A stretch of 9,287 nt of DNA from an uncultured Anaerolineae bacterium (lineage in GTDB: Bacteria > Chloroflexota > Anaerolineae > Anaerolineales > Villigracilaceae): assembly GCA_903882765.1 (NCBI GenBank), contig CAIRYE010000022.1:1-9287 (forward strand), in the 5' to 3' direction. The notes beneath the pieces are model-generated. The model had not been told where the DNA came from. It saw only the letters and a program-made list of their open reading frames with translations, and did not search any database. Every line of letters starts with the position of its first letter. Position 1 is the stretch's first letter. Of the stretch, positions 1 to 6,066 are shown one piece after another. Made by a program: the position numbers and the translations under genes.

Positions 1-764
1 GCGTTTTCGATGTTACCAGCTTCGTTTCGAGCGGGAATAATGATGCTTACGGAAGGTTTTTTTGTTGGTGGGTTTTGCAACAGTCGGGCCGTGACGACGT
101 TGGTCCAGGCAAAAAATGAAAATGGCCACATTTTCACCAAGAACTTATTGAAAAAGGAGCTGATGAGTGGAATATTTAGGGGAAGCAATATCTCTCGTTC
201 TTCATTGATCACTTCGAAACCAGAAATATGGATCAGGTTTTCTACGTCTGTCGGAGTAAACCAGTTTTGTGGAAGTAGTTTTCTTGCTAAGCCAAAACCG
301 CCGGCAACGTTGACGATCGGTTGGTAAACACGGCTATAAAAGTTAAGGATCAATCTTGTTTCATCGGTGCAAAGAGATTTCAACTGATTGAGAATGGATT
401 GCACATCCCAAACATCATTGATCAGATCAGAGAGGATGATCACGTCAAATTTGCCGGATAGCTTAAGATCGTGCGCATCCATCACTTTAAATTCGAGGGA
501 ATGAAATTTCGCCTGCGCTTTTTTGATCATTTCAACTGAAATATCGATCCCTACTCCGTGGGTAGGATCGAGTGAGGCTAATAGATCCCCCTCGCCGCAG
601 CCTATTTCAAGAACGCGAAGACCTTTTCCAATTTTCAGTTTATACACTTCTTGCAATCGAAGGTGATACGCTGAATTAAAAGGATTTAGTTTGTTGTGAT
701 TGAGCGCGATGTTATCCCAGTGGGCGATATGACGCGCGAGATGTTGAGATTGGTTAATTGACAT
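1..764 (-). CDS. Fusion of class I SAM-dependent methyltransferase and family 2 glycosyltransferase (partial, C-terminus outside window)
   Basis: The frame is open from the ATG at 764 to the left edge, giving 254 residues with no stop. Residues 1-185 are a class I methyltransferase: the SAM-binding motif I VLEIGCGEGD lies at 51-60, the acidic residue that usually binds the SAM ribose is D74 in GIDIS, and the strand FDVIILSDLIND at 106-117 matches the post-motif region. A linker with hydrophobic and aromatic patches (about 190-230) follows. At 238-252 the sequence SVSIIIPARNEAGNI is the classic first strand and nucleotide-sugar loop of a GT2 (GT-A) glycosyltransferase. The gene thus appears to encode a two-domain enzyme that methylates and glycosylates, perhaps on a polyprenol-linked or cell-surface glycan; substrates cannot be read from sequence. 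The start is supported by an SD-like GGAAGAG at 773-767. It overlaps the upstream phosphatase gene by 11 nt, so translation is probably coupled. An assembly fusion is unlikely because no stop or frameshift is present. Confidence 0.85.
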   Translation of the reverse strand, partial: MSINQSQHLARHIAHWDNIALNHNKLNPFNSAYHLRLQEVYKLKIGKGLRVLEIGCGEGDLLASLDPTHGVGIDISVEMIKKAQAKFHSLEFKVMDAHDLKLSGKFDVIILSDLINDVWDVQSILNQLKSLCTDETRLILNFYSRVYQPIVNVAGGFGLARKLLPQNWFTPTDVENLIHISGFEVINEEREILLPLNIPLISSFFNKFLVKMWPFSFFAWTNVVTARLLQNPPTKKPSVSIIIPARNEAGNIEN

Positions 765-1581
765 AACTCTTCCGATTCAATTTAATAATTTCATCTAACG
801 CCCAGGCAACGCCGTTTTGATCGTTACTAGGAGCTATCCAGAGGGCAGCTTCTTTTACTTTTTGAACACCATTTTCCATCGCGATGGGTAAACCTACGTA
901 GGAAAGCATATAAATATCGATCTCCTGATCGCCGATTGCGGCAACTTCGTCGGGTTGAAATCCTAAAAATTCTGTAAAGGCCTTGATCCCTGTCCCTTTG
1001 TTGATTCCCTGGGCGGTTATATCAATATAATGAGCGCCTGAAATGACTGGATGGAGGGAAGGGCATTCCTTCTCAATGTACGATTGCGCGGAGCGAAGAA
1101 CATCTGTATCCGCGGATAGCGTTAATTTTAGGAGCGGTACGTTGAAATCAATCAGGGGTTCATCCGAAATTCGGCCGATCTCGATCTCTTTTTGAGTTTT
1201 TTCATCAATTTCATGAAAGAACTGAGTTGCGCCATACCAGATCATCGTTCCATTAAGGGTTTCGCCAAGCAAGGCAATATTGTTTGCCAAAGCAAACCAA
1301 ATTACTTTGGCGGTCTCATCGGGGGAATGAAAACTCCAACTTTGAAGTGTTTTACCGTTATGACCGCTTCGGATGAGTGCGCCGGCAGAGCAAATGTAAG
1401 GCATATCCATGTTTAATTGTTTAAGAGCAAGCTCACTACCAACCATCCCACGTCCCGTGATGATCGCTGTTTTTACGCCAGAATCAGTAATTCTTTGGAT
1501 CGAATCTTTTACTTCTTGTGTTATCTCTTTTTTCGAATTGTACATTGTGCCATCTAGATCGATAGCGACCATTTTTATCAT
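754..1581 (-). CDS. Cof-type HAD-superfamily (subclass IIB) phosphatase
   Basis: This 275-residue protein has the usual length of Cof/YidA-like HAD phosphatases, which dephosphorylate sugar phosphates, nucleotides or cofactor precursors in the cytoplasm. Motif I DLDGT is at residues 8-12 (D8 nucleophile, D10 acid/base), motif II ITGR at 41-44 (T42), the motif III lysine is K195 in NKGTGI, and motif IV GDQEID is at 217-222 with both aspartates kept. The usual Asn of GDxxND is replaced by Ile221. The large insertion between motifs II and III is the C2 cap expected for subclass IIB. The start at 1581 gives the normal family N-terminus; no clear Shine-Dalgarno site is seen, and the Met at residue 4 would be a poorer choice because it would shorten the first beta strand. 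Its end overlaps the methyltransferase-glycosyltransferase gene, which suggests a shared role in sugar metabolism, but the substrate is unknown. Confidence 0.9.
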   Translation of the reverse strand: MIKMVAIDLDGTMYNSKKEITQEVKDSIQRITDSGVKTAIITGRGMVGSELALKQLNMDMPYICSAGALIRSGHNGKTLQSWSFHSPDETAKVIWFALANNIALLGETLNGTMIWYGATQFFHEIDEKTQKEIEIGRISDEPLIDFNVPLLKLTLSADTDVLRSAQSYIEKECPSLHPVISGAHYIDITAQGINKGTGIKAFTEFLGFQPDEVAAIGDQEIDIYMLSYVGLPIAMENGVQKVKEAALWIAPSNDQNGVAWALDEIIKLNRKSYVN

Positions 1582-1670
1582 AATTGTCTAATAAAGCCCT
1601 TTATTTTGAATATGGGGTTAATGCTACCATATTCATGATGAAAAAAGGTTTTTGTTCATTGTTGGTAGGT

Positions 1671-1676
1671 TATAAT
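1671..1676 (+). promoter_or_regulatory. -10 box of the rluB-like gene, predicting a leaderless mRNA
   Basis: A perfect TATAAT ends 7 nt before the ATG at 1684. Transcription starting about 7 nt after the box would begin at or next to the start codon. There is no good -35 (the best-spaced hexamer, TTTTTG at 1649-1654, is poor) and no close Shine-Dalgarno site; only AGG at 1666-1668 lies upstream, 15 nt away from the ATG and before the predicted transcript start. The position is read directly; promoter activity is inferred. Confidence 0.55.
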
Positions 1677-1683
1677 ATTGAAC

Positions 1684-2511
1684 ATGGAAGAACGAATACA
1701 TAAAATTATGGCACAAGCAGGCATTGCCTCCCGGCGTGATTGCGAAGAATACATTATCACTGGCAGGGTAAAGGTCAATGGCAAGTTAGCAGAAATAGGC
1801 CAAAAAGCTGATCCTACAAAGGATCGTATAACTGTTGATGGTAAAGTGTTGAAAGAACCAGAAAAAAAGGTATATATTGCGCTACATAAACCTCGTTTTG
1901 TTTTATCAACGGTGGACGCCGAAAAAGGGGATGACCGTAAGACAGTAAGAGATCTGATACCAGCGAGTGAGCGTTTATACCCTGTTGGTAGGCTTGATTT
2001 TGATAGTGAGGGTTTGATCCTGATGACCAATGATGGGGATCTTGCCCAAAAATTGACCCATCCATCCCATGGACATACTAAGGAATATTCTGTTTTATTA
2101 GCGCGCCAGCCAGATACCGAACAAATTGAAACCTGGAAACGCGGAGTGGTATTAACAGATGGGTACAAAACCCAAAAAGCTCAGGTCCGAATTCGATCTT
2201 TGGCTGGAAAAGGCGCTTGGATCCAGGTTATTATGAAAGAAGGTCGAAAACGCCAAATTCGTGAGATCGGATCTTTGTTAGGTTTACCAGTGGTTAAGAT
2301 TCTGAGAATTCGAATCGGATCCCTACGATTGGGAACCTTGAAACCCGGTGAATGGCGAGAATTGGCTCCAGAAGAGGTTCGTGAATTGCAGATGGAGGAA
2401 GTAAGAACTCCGGTTGTGAAAAAAACGTACCGTAAATATGTACCACCCAAAAAAGAAGTTGAAAAAGTAAATAAAAAAGAAGAAGCAAAGAAATTTATTC
2501 GCAGGAAATAA
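1684..2511 (+). CDS. rluB: RsuA/RluB-family rRNA pseudouridine synthase
   Basis: This 275-residue enzyme should convert a specific uridine of ribosomal RNA to pseudouridine in the cytoplasm. An S4 RNA-binding domain covers residues 2-48 (IMAQAGIASRRDCEEYI, then GRVKVNG). The catalytic domain holds YPVGRLDFDSEGLILMTNDG at 99-118, where D105 of GRLD is the expected catalytic aspartate. Further family motifs are KEYSVLL at 133-139 and EGRKRQIREIGSLLGLPV at 186-203. The C-terminus (about 245-275) is rich in Lys and Arg, an RNA-binding tail like those of RluB-type members. RluB modifies 23S rRNA, RsuA modifies 16S; the S4 domain and tail fit RluB best but the exact target cannot be proven. I chose ATG 1684 over TTG 1678 because it starts the normal S4 N-terminus and lies at the predicted transcript start. 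It is divergent from the HAD gene and convergent with the CBS-ACT gene. Confidence 0.88.
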   Translation: MEERIHKIMAQAGIASRRDCEEYIITGRVKVNGKLAEIGQKADPTKDRITVDGKVLKEPEKKVYIALHKPRFVLSTVDAEKGDDRKTVRDLIPASERLYPVGRLDFDSEGLILMTNDGDLAQKLTHPSHGHTKEYSVLLARQPDTEQIETWKRGVVLTDGYKTQKAQVRIRSLAGKGAWIQVIMKEGRKRQIREIGSLLGLPVVKILRIRIGSLRLGTLKPGEWRELAPEEVRELQMEEVRTPVVKKTYRKYVPPKKEVEKVNKKEEAKKFIRRK

Positions 2512-2540
2512 AAATGGAGCGGTTAGAAACCGCTCCATTT
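2512..2540. terminator. Bidirectional hairpin terminator between convergent genes
   Basis: A perfect 13-bp stem (2512-2524 paired with 2528-2540) encloses a 3-nt loop, AGA. It begins one base after the rluB-like stop codon and lies 23 nt beyond the stop of the convergent CBS-ACT gene. On the minus strand the stem leads into TTTTTATTT, a good U-tract. On the plus strand only ATTTGTTC follows, so it should stop minus-strand transcription more strongly. Confidence 0.85.
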
Positions 2541-2563
2541 GTTCATCTATTGGAAATACAATT

Positions 2564-3202
2564 TTATGAACGAAGGTCAAGAATTTCTTTGGCGATCGGG
2601 GTAAGTAATTCGCGTAATTCAGGGAGGGTTATGCCCTCAACCTTGAAGGTTACATTGTGGGTTCCAGATTTTTCGCCATGGGTTTGACCGAGTGAGATAA
2701 AACTGGCTTTTTTATCGGCGACAGCTTTTGTAATGGCCGCAAGAGATCCAGGTCTGTCCTCAATGACGATGGTTGCGCGAACACCAGCTTCGCGAGCTCC
2801 AAGTAATTCAAGGAATACCTTGAAAAGGTCGGTTTCAGTAATTATACCAACGCAATGGCCGTCTTTCATCACGGGTAAACCACCGATCTTGTTATCCGCC
2901 ATAATTCTGGCGGCTTGTTCGATAGGTGTATCTTCGGTAACCGTCATTACATTTTGCGACATAACTTCAGAAATTGTTACCTTGCTGAGCAGATAATTCA
3001 TTTCCCAAATGGAAAGGGTGGTTACTGGTGATGGAGAGGCGTTCAGAAGATCTTTGTCAGAAACGATTCCTACCAATTTACCATCTTTTACAACAGGGGC
3101 GCGCCTAATTTTCTCTTTTTTCATTAGAACAAGAGCATCAGAGATCGGCATATCAGGTGAAATGGAAATTACGGGTTTAGACATTTTATCGCCAACAAAC
3201 AT
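2564..3202 (-). CDS. CBS-CBS-ACT domain protein (AcuB-like)
   Basis: The 212-residue protein has three small ligand-binding domains and no visible catalytic domain. CBS repeat 1 spans about 7-56 (ending GKLVGIVSDKDLL), CBS repeat 2 about 80-130 (MSQNVMTVTEDTPIEQAARI, then CVGIITETDLFKVF), and an ACT domain runs from about 142 to 205 (VIEDRPGSLAAITKAVADK). CBS pairs usually bind adenine nucleotides or SAM, and ACT domains usually bind amino acids or similar small ligands, so a sensor or regulatory role is likely. The order CBS-CBS-ACT is that of AcuB, the acetoin-utilisation protein, but no acetoin genes are nearby and I give no symbol. The start at 3202 is fixed by a strong GGAGG at 3213-3209 with a 6-nt spacer. 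It lies 56 nt after the VTT gene, with its own -10 box in the gap, and ends at the shared hairpin. Confidence 0.88.
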   Translation of the reverse strand: MFVGDKMSKPVISISPDMPISDALVLMKKEKIRRAPVVKDGKLVGIVSDKDLLNASPSPVTTLSIWEMNYLLSKVTISEVMSQNVMTVTEDTPIEQAARIMADNKIGGLPVMKDGHCVGIITETDLFKVFLELLGAREAGVRATIVIEDRPGSLAAITKAVADKKASFISLGQTHGEKSGTHNVTFKVEGITLPELRELLTPIAKEILDLRS

Positions 3203-3208
3203 TTTTTA

Positions 3209-3213
3209 CCTCC
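3209..3213 (-). promoter_or_regulatory. Shine-Dalgarno site of the CBS-ACT gene
   Basis: GGAGG on the minus strand lies 6 nt before ATG 3202. It fixes this start in place of the internal Met at residue 7. Confidence 0.85.
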
Positions 3214-3236
3214 AGAGTGATGAATTGAATATACCT

Positions 3237-3265
3237 ATTATAGGCTTATTCAAGATTTTTATAAA
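3237..3265 (-). promoter_or_regulatory. Probable promoter of the CBS-ACT gene
   Basis: On the minus strand a perfect TATAAT lies at 3242-3237, preceded with a 17-bp spacer by TTTATA at 3265-3260 (4 of 6 matches to TTGACA). The -10 box sits inside a small palindrome, CCTAT-A-ATAGG. The predicted start near 3230 gives a leader of about 28 nt with the GGAGG site. The hexamer overlaps the last codons of the VTT gene. The gene can therefore be expressed apart from the udk operon upstream. Confidence 0.5.
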
Positions 3266-3804
3266 ACGTTTTTCAACCAATCGATGGAAAGAGCGCCGGC
3301 GTATGAAAAAATCAGCATTTTAATAATTTTTCCGATCACGCACCAAAAAAGAAATACACGTACTTTGATCTTCAACGCTCCTGACGCAATACCTGCAAGG
3401 TCGAAAAACGGATTTGGAACCGCCGCGAGGAGCAGGATCGCCAATCCGCCATATTTTTCAACGAAAGGGTGTACTTTTTCATAGGCTGCTGTTTTGGTCA
3501 CAATTCCTTGGCCGCTATAACCGGCTAAGTACCCTGATAATTCACCAATGGCGCTACCTATGCCCGCAACGATACCTACTATGAGCGGGTTCAGAAAAGC
3601 GCCAAAGGTGTAAACCAAAGCAATTCCAGGGGCAGGAAGGATCACGGTTGCGTTCGCCAAAACAGAGATGATAAAGATCCCGGGATAACCGAATGCTTTA
3701 AGTTGTTCCGTTTGGTCCTTGATGGAATAGACCCACAAACTGATCACAACAACGAACACGAGGCTTAGAATGCGATAGATCGTTTGGCGATACTTGATCC
3801 ACAT
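3259..3804 (-). CDS. VTT-domain (SNARE-associated/DedA-like) integral membrane protein
   Basis: This 181-residue protein is strongly hydrophobic, with likely membrane segments near residues 10-27, 40-60, 63-88, 118-140 and 148-170. Two family signatures are visible: the Gly-rich GIGSAIGELSGYLAGYSG at 81-98 and AAVPNPFFDLAGIASGAL at 127-144, with the Pro-Asn-Pro and Asp that typify this branch of VTT proteins. VTT/DedA family members have re-entrant loops and are linked to phospholipid scrambling or transport (for example flipping of undecaprenyl phosphate or phosphatidylethanolamine by some members) and membrane homeostasis, but the substrate of this one is unknown. Its ATG overlaps the cyclophilin stop codon by one base (TAATG), so translation is probably coupled; no separate Shine-Dalgarno site stands out. 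The length is close to normal for short VTT proteins and nothing seems truncated. Confidence 0.85.
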   Translation of the reverse strand: MWIKYRQTIYRILSLVFVVVISLWVYSIKDQTEQLKAFGYPGIFIISVLANATVILPAPGIALVYTFGAFLNPLIVGIVAGIGSAIGELSGYLAGYSGQGIVTKTAAYEKVHPFVEKYGGLAILLLAAVPNPFFDLAGIASGALKIKVRVFLFWCVIGKIIKMLIFSYAGALSIDWLKNVL

Positions 3805-4325
3805 TAGGCGGGTTTAATTTCTTCGATCGTTATGGAAGCAATTTTTACGGCCGGGCTTCCAACACGCATTGGATCACGTTCGGGTATCGCAAACAAAACA
3901 TCGCTGCCACTGATCAATTGTCCAAAAACAGAATGTTTGCCATCTAACCAAGGGGTAGGGATATGGGTAATGAAGAATTGGGAACCATTTGTTCCGGGGC
4001 CGGCATTTGCCATCGAGAGAATTCCGGGCTTGTCGTGCTTTAGGCTCTTGTCAAATTCATCCTTGAAGTTGTAACCTGGCCCGCCTCTACCTGTGCCAGT
4101 GGGGTCGCCGCCTTGAACCATAAAATCTTTGATCACTCTATGGAAGATAGTGCCGTCGTAATAACCTTCACGTGCTAAGAACACAAAATTGTTAACCGTA
4201 ACAGGAGTTTTGCTGGCGAAAAGTTCAATGACCATTTCTCCTTTATCAGTTTTGATAGTTGCTTTATAGCTGTTGGCGGGGTCAATGACCATCGCCGGTT
4301 GTTGGTTCCATTTTTTGTCAGTCAT
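3804..4325 (-). CDS. Cyclophilin-type peptidyl-prolyl cis-trans isomerase
   Basis: The 173-residue protein is a single cyclophilin domain, which catalyses cis-trans isomerisation of X-Pro bonds during protein folding. The active-site stretch FHRVIKDFMVQGGDPTGTG is at 61-79 (R63, F68, Q71), SMANAGPGTNGSQFFIT at 104-120 (M105, Q116, F117), and PWLDGKHSVFG at 125-135 (W126, L127, H131). W126 matches the tryptophan of cyclosporin-sensitive cyclophilins, where some bacterial enzymes have Phe. There is no signal peptide or lipobox, so it should be cytosolic. A short extension of about 20 residues precedes the first strand. The start is supported by GGAG at 4336-4333 with a 7-nt spacer. It lies 19 nt after udk and overlaps the VTT gene by one base, so the three are likely one operon; no functional link between them is clear. 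Confidence 0.93.
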   Translation of the reverse strand: MTDKKWNQQPAMVIDPANSYKATIKTDKGEMVIELFASKTPVTVNNFVFLAREGYYDGTIFHRVIKDFMVQGGDPTGTGRGGPGYNFKDEFDKSLKHDKPGILSMANAGPGTNGSQFFITHIPTPWLDGKHSVFGQLISGSDVLFAIPERDPMRVGSPAVKIASITIEEIKPA

Positions 4326-4344
4326 TCTTTTTCTCCGTTAATTT

Positions 4345-4971
4345 TTATTGGATCATTTCTTGTAAACGAGCAACGACCATATCGAGGGCTGCCGTATTAT
4401 GGCCGCCTTCTGGAATGATAATGTCGGCATACCTTTTTGATGGCTCTACAAATTCTAAGTGCATTGGCCTAACCGTTGATAGGTATTGCTTGATGACCGA
4501 ATCGGGGGTACGCCCACGCTCATCGATATCCCTTTTTAGCCTACGAATAAACCTTAGGTCTGAGTCGGTATCGACAAAGATCTTGATATTGTAAAGTTTC
4601 CGAAGGTCAGGGTCAGCAAAAATTAAAATCCCCTCAACAATGATCACAGACCTTGGTTCGATCAATATGGTCTCTTTGGTTCGGCTGTGGGTAGAAAAAT
4701 CGTAGGCGGGAAGTTCGATAGCCACGCCATCTCGAAGTTGGATAATTTGCTGAACCATCAACTCTGTTTCGAGCGAGTTTGGATGGTCAAAATTAACTTC
4801 AGCTTTTAGCGTTGGCGGGAGACCTGAGAGGTCTTTGTAGTATGCATCATGCGGGATGTACGCAATTTTATCTGGGCCAACTCTGTTCAGGAGCTCTTGG
4901 GCAACGGTTGTCTTACCAGACCCCGAACCACCGGCAATGCCAATTATCAATGGCTTTTTTTGCGTTTGCAT
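4345..4971 (-). CDS. udk: Uridine kinase
   Basis: This 208-residue P-loop kinase should phosphorylate uridine and cytidine to UMP and CMP in pyrimidine salvage, in the cytoplasm. The Walker A motif GGSGSGKTT is at 14-22. Nucleoside-site motifs follow: HDAYYKD at 41-47 (D42 the likely catalytic base), NFDHP at 60-64 and PAYDFSTHSR at 88-97. VEGILIF is at 112-118, and the lid region IFVDTDSDLRFIRRLKRD lies at 131-148, followed by the conserved ERGRT at 151-155. Length and motif order are those of Udk. No Shine-Dalgarno site is visible; instead a perfect -10 box ends 6 nt before the ATG, so the mRNA may be leaderless. It is the first gene of a probable operon with the cyclophilin and VTT genes, separated from degV by a strong terminator. 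Confidence 0.93.
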   Translation of the reverse strand: MQTQKKPLIIGIAGGSGSGKTTVAQELLNRVGPDKIAYIPHDAYYKDLSGLPPTLKAEVNFDHPNSLETELMVQQIIQLRDGVAIELPAYDFSTHSRTKETILIEPRSVIIVEGILIFADPDLRKLYNIKIFVDTDSDLRFIRRLKRDIDERGRTPDSVIKQYLSTVRPMHLEFVEPSKRYADIIIPEGGHNTAALDMVVARLQEMIQ

Positions 4972-4977
4972 TGGGTT

Positions 4978-5007
4978 ATTATACTCTGTTCATCTTTTTC
5001 TTATGAA
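4978..5007 (-). promoter_or_regulatory. Promoter of udk, predicting a leaderless mRNA
   Basis: On the minus strand a perfect TATAAT (4983-4978) ends 6 nt before ATG 4971, so transcription would start at about the A of the start codon. TTCATA at 5007-5002 is a possible -35 (4 of 6 matches, 18-bp spacer). No Shine-Dalgarno site lies in the 6-nt gap, which is AACCCA. The promoter sits directly behind the degV terminator. Confidence 0.55.
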
Positions 5008-5008
5008 T

Positions 5009-5046
5009 AAAAAAAGGCTGTCAAATGAAATTATTTGACAGCCTTT
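5009..5046 (-). terminator. Rho-independent terminator of degV
   Basis: A perfect 14-bp stem (5046-5033 paired with 5026-5013) with a 6-nt loop lies 18 nt after the degV stop codon. On the minus strand it leads into seven Ts (5015-5009, the first three within the stem) followed by ATT. This is a strong intrinsic terminator that separates degV from udk. Confidence 0.92.
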
Positions 5047-5064
5047 GAACACCATTGAATAGGA

Positions 5065-5919
5065 TTATAGATCTACAGAATAAGCGAGACCAATGGTTCC
5101 TGGTCCGGTGTGCGTACCAATTGCTGGGCTGACGGTTGAATAGATCTTTTCGATAGCGCCAACACGCTCAGCGGCAACATCGAGGGTCGCTTTGGCTTCT
5201 TCGAATGCGTTTGCGTGCATGGTTCCAAGGCGAACATTCGATCTTCCTTGTGTTTTCTCTTCTATCAATTCGATCACGCGTTCGATCGCCTTTGATTTTG
5301 TGCGAACGCTGGCGACTGGTTCGATCTTGCCATCGGCAAGGGTGAGGATCGGTTTCAAATTGAGTGCTGTGCCTAAAAATTTCTTGGCAGTATTGATCCG
5401 TCCACCACGGTGGAGATATTCCAAGGTATCAACCACAAAGTAGACACCTGTGTTGTTGAGTGCCTTCTCAGCTAACGCTTGGCAATCCGCTACCGAGGCG
5501 CCTTGGGCGGCAGCTCGCGCAACCGCTAATACCTGAAAACCAAGGCCCATCGAAGTGGAGCCTGAATCAAAAAAGGTGAGTTTATCTTGGCCAGAGGGTA
5601 ATAGATCTCGAGCCTGAATTGCTGACTGATACGTTCCTGAAAGTTTTGACGAGATGAACATACCAAAAACCTCATTCCCCTCTTCTAAACATGAATTGAA
5701 TGCGGTCATCATATTTGCGGGGGTAGCCTGAGAGGTGGTAGGAGATACCTTGGTGGTGCTCAATTTCTTGTAGAAATCGTCGGGTTGAATATCTACGCCG
5801 TCTTCATAAGAGTCCATTCCCCAAATGACCGCGAGGGGTACAACCTTGATGTTATATTGTTGAAGAAGTTCTTTGGGTAAATAGGCTGTACTATCTGTAA
5901 CGATTGAAACTTTAGACAT
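5065..5919 (-). CDS. DegV-family fatty-acid-binding protein
   Basis: The 284-residue protein is a full-length DegV/FakB-like protein, a family that binds a single fatty acid in a buried tunnel; FakB members present it to the kinase FakA for phosphorylation and use in phospholipid synthesis. Family motifs are seen in order: VTDSTAYL at 7-14, SPTTSQAT at 59-66, FISSKLSGTYQSA at 88-100, VDTLEYLHRGGRI at 163-175, NLKPIL at 187-192 and GTHTGPGTIGLAY at 268-280. The Ser/Thr residues of the TTSQ and SGTY motifs and the His of GTHTGPG match positions that contact the fatty-acid carboxylate in known structures. There is no signal peptide. The start is fixed by GGAGG at 5928-5924. No fakA (DhaL-domain kinase) gene is in this window, so the partner is unknown. 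It is a single-gene unit, closed by a strong terminator and divergent from mreB. Confidence 0.93.
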   Translation of the reverse strand: MSKVSIVTDSTAYLPKELLQQYNIKVVPLAVIWGMDSYEDGVDIQPDDFYKKLSTTKVSPTTSQATPANMMTAFNSCLEEGNEVFGMFISSKLSGTYQSAIQARDLLPSGQDKLTFFDSGSTSMGLGFQVLAVARAAAQGASVADCQALAEKALNNTGVYFVVDTLEYLHRGGRINTAKKFLGTALNLKPILTLADGKIEPVASVRTKSKAIERVIELIEEKTQGRSNVRLGTMHANAFEEAKATLDVAAERVGAIEKIYSTVSPAIGTHTGPGTIGLAYSVDL

Positions 5920-5923
5920 AGAT

Positions 5924-5928
5924 CCTCC
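5924..5928 (-). promoter_or_regulatory. Shine-Dalgarno site of degV
   Basis: GGAGG on the minus strand is 4 nt before ATG 5919. Further upstream is an A/T-rich stretch; I could not pick a convincing -10/-35 pair for degV in it. Confidence 0.8.
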
Positions 5929-6016
5929 GTGAAAAAAAAATAATTAAAGAATACATAATTAGAACACGCTCATCCCAAATTAGATACCATCATTACGATT
6001 TTTAATGTGCCAACTA

Positions 6017-6045
6017 TTGACATGGTATAATTTAAGAATTAACTT
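6017..6045 (+). promoter_or_regulatory. mreB operon promoter region with overlapping elements
   Basis: A perfect extended -10, TGGTATAAT, lies at 6023-6031 and would start transcription near 6038, giving a leader of about 29 nt. A perfect -35 hexamer, TTGACA, lies at 6017-6022, only 3 bp before that TATAAT, so it cannot serve it. Its own 17-bp-spaced partner would be TAACTT at 6040-6045 (a weak match), starting near 6052 just before the Shine-Dalgarno site. Either or both could drive mreBCD-PBP2. Confidence 0.6.
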
Positions 6046-6055
6046 TTCTTAGTTT

Positions 6056-6059
6056 GGAG
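6056..6059 (+). promoter_or_regulatory. Shine-Dalgarno site that fixes the TTG start of mreB
   Basis: GGAG at 6056-6059, within TTTGGAGT, is 7 nt before TTG 6067. No ATG lies near the expected N-terminus, so TTG is the start. Confidence 0.85.
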
Positions 6060-6066
6060 TTTTAAC

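Noticed and set aside
10..327. Plus-strand open frame of about 105 codons
   Set aside because: It lies antisense to the methyltransferase-glycosyltransferase frame, which has clear domain motifs, and its own translation shows no recognisable fold.
1678..1683. TTG start two codons before the rluB-like ATG
   Set aside because: It lies before the transcript start predicted from the TATAAT box and adds only two residues outside the S4 domain.
1582..1683. Possible riboswitch or small RNA in the divergent gap between the HAD and rluB-like genes
   Set aside because: The gap is only 102 nt; I see no stable hairpin or known riboswitch motif beyond the -10 box, and no clear promoter for the HAD gene.
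1656..2168. Minus-strand open frame of about 170 codons opposite the pseudouridine synthase gene
   Set aside because: It is fully antisense to a gene with S4 and catalytic motifs; the product is Ser/Pro-rich with no family features.
3231..3242. CCTATTATAGG palindrome as an operator
   Set aside because: It is only 5 bp per arm around a TATAAT box, so it is explained by the -10 sequence; there is no second copy.
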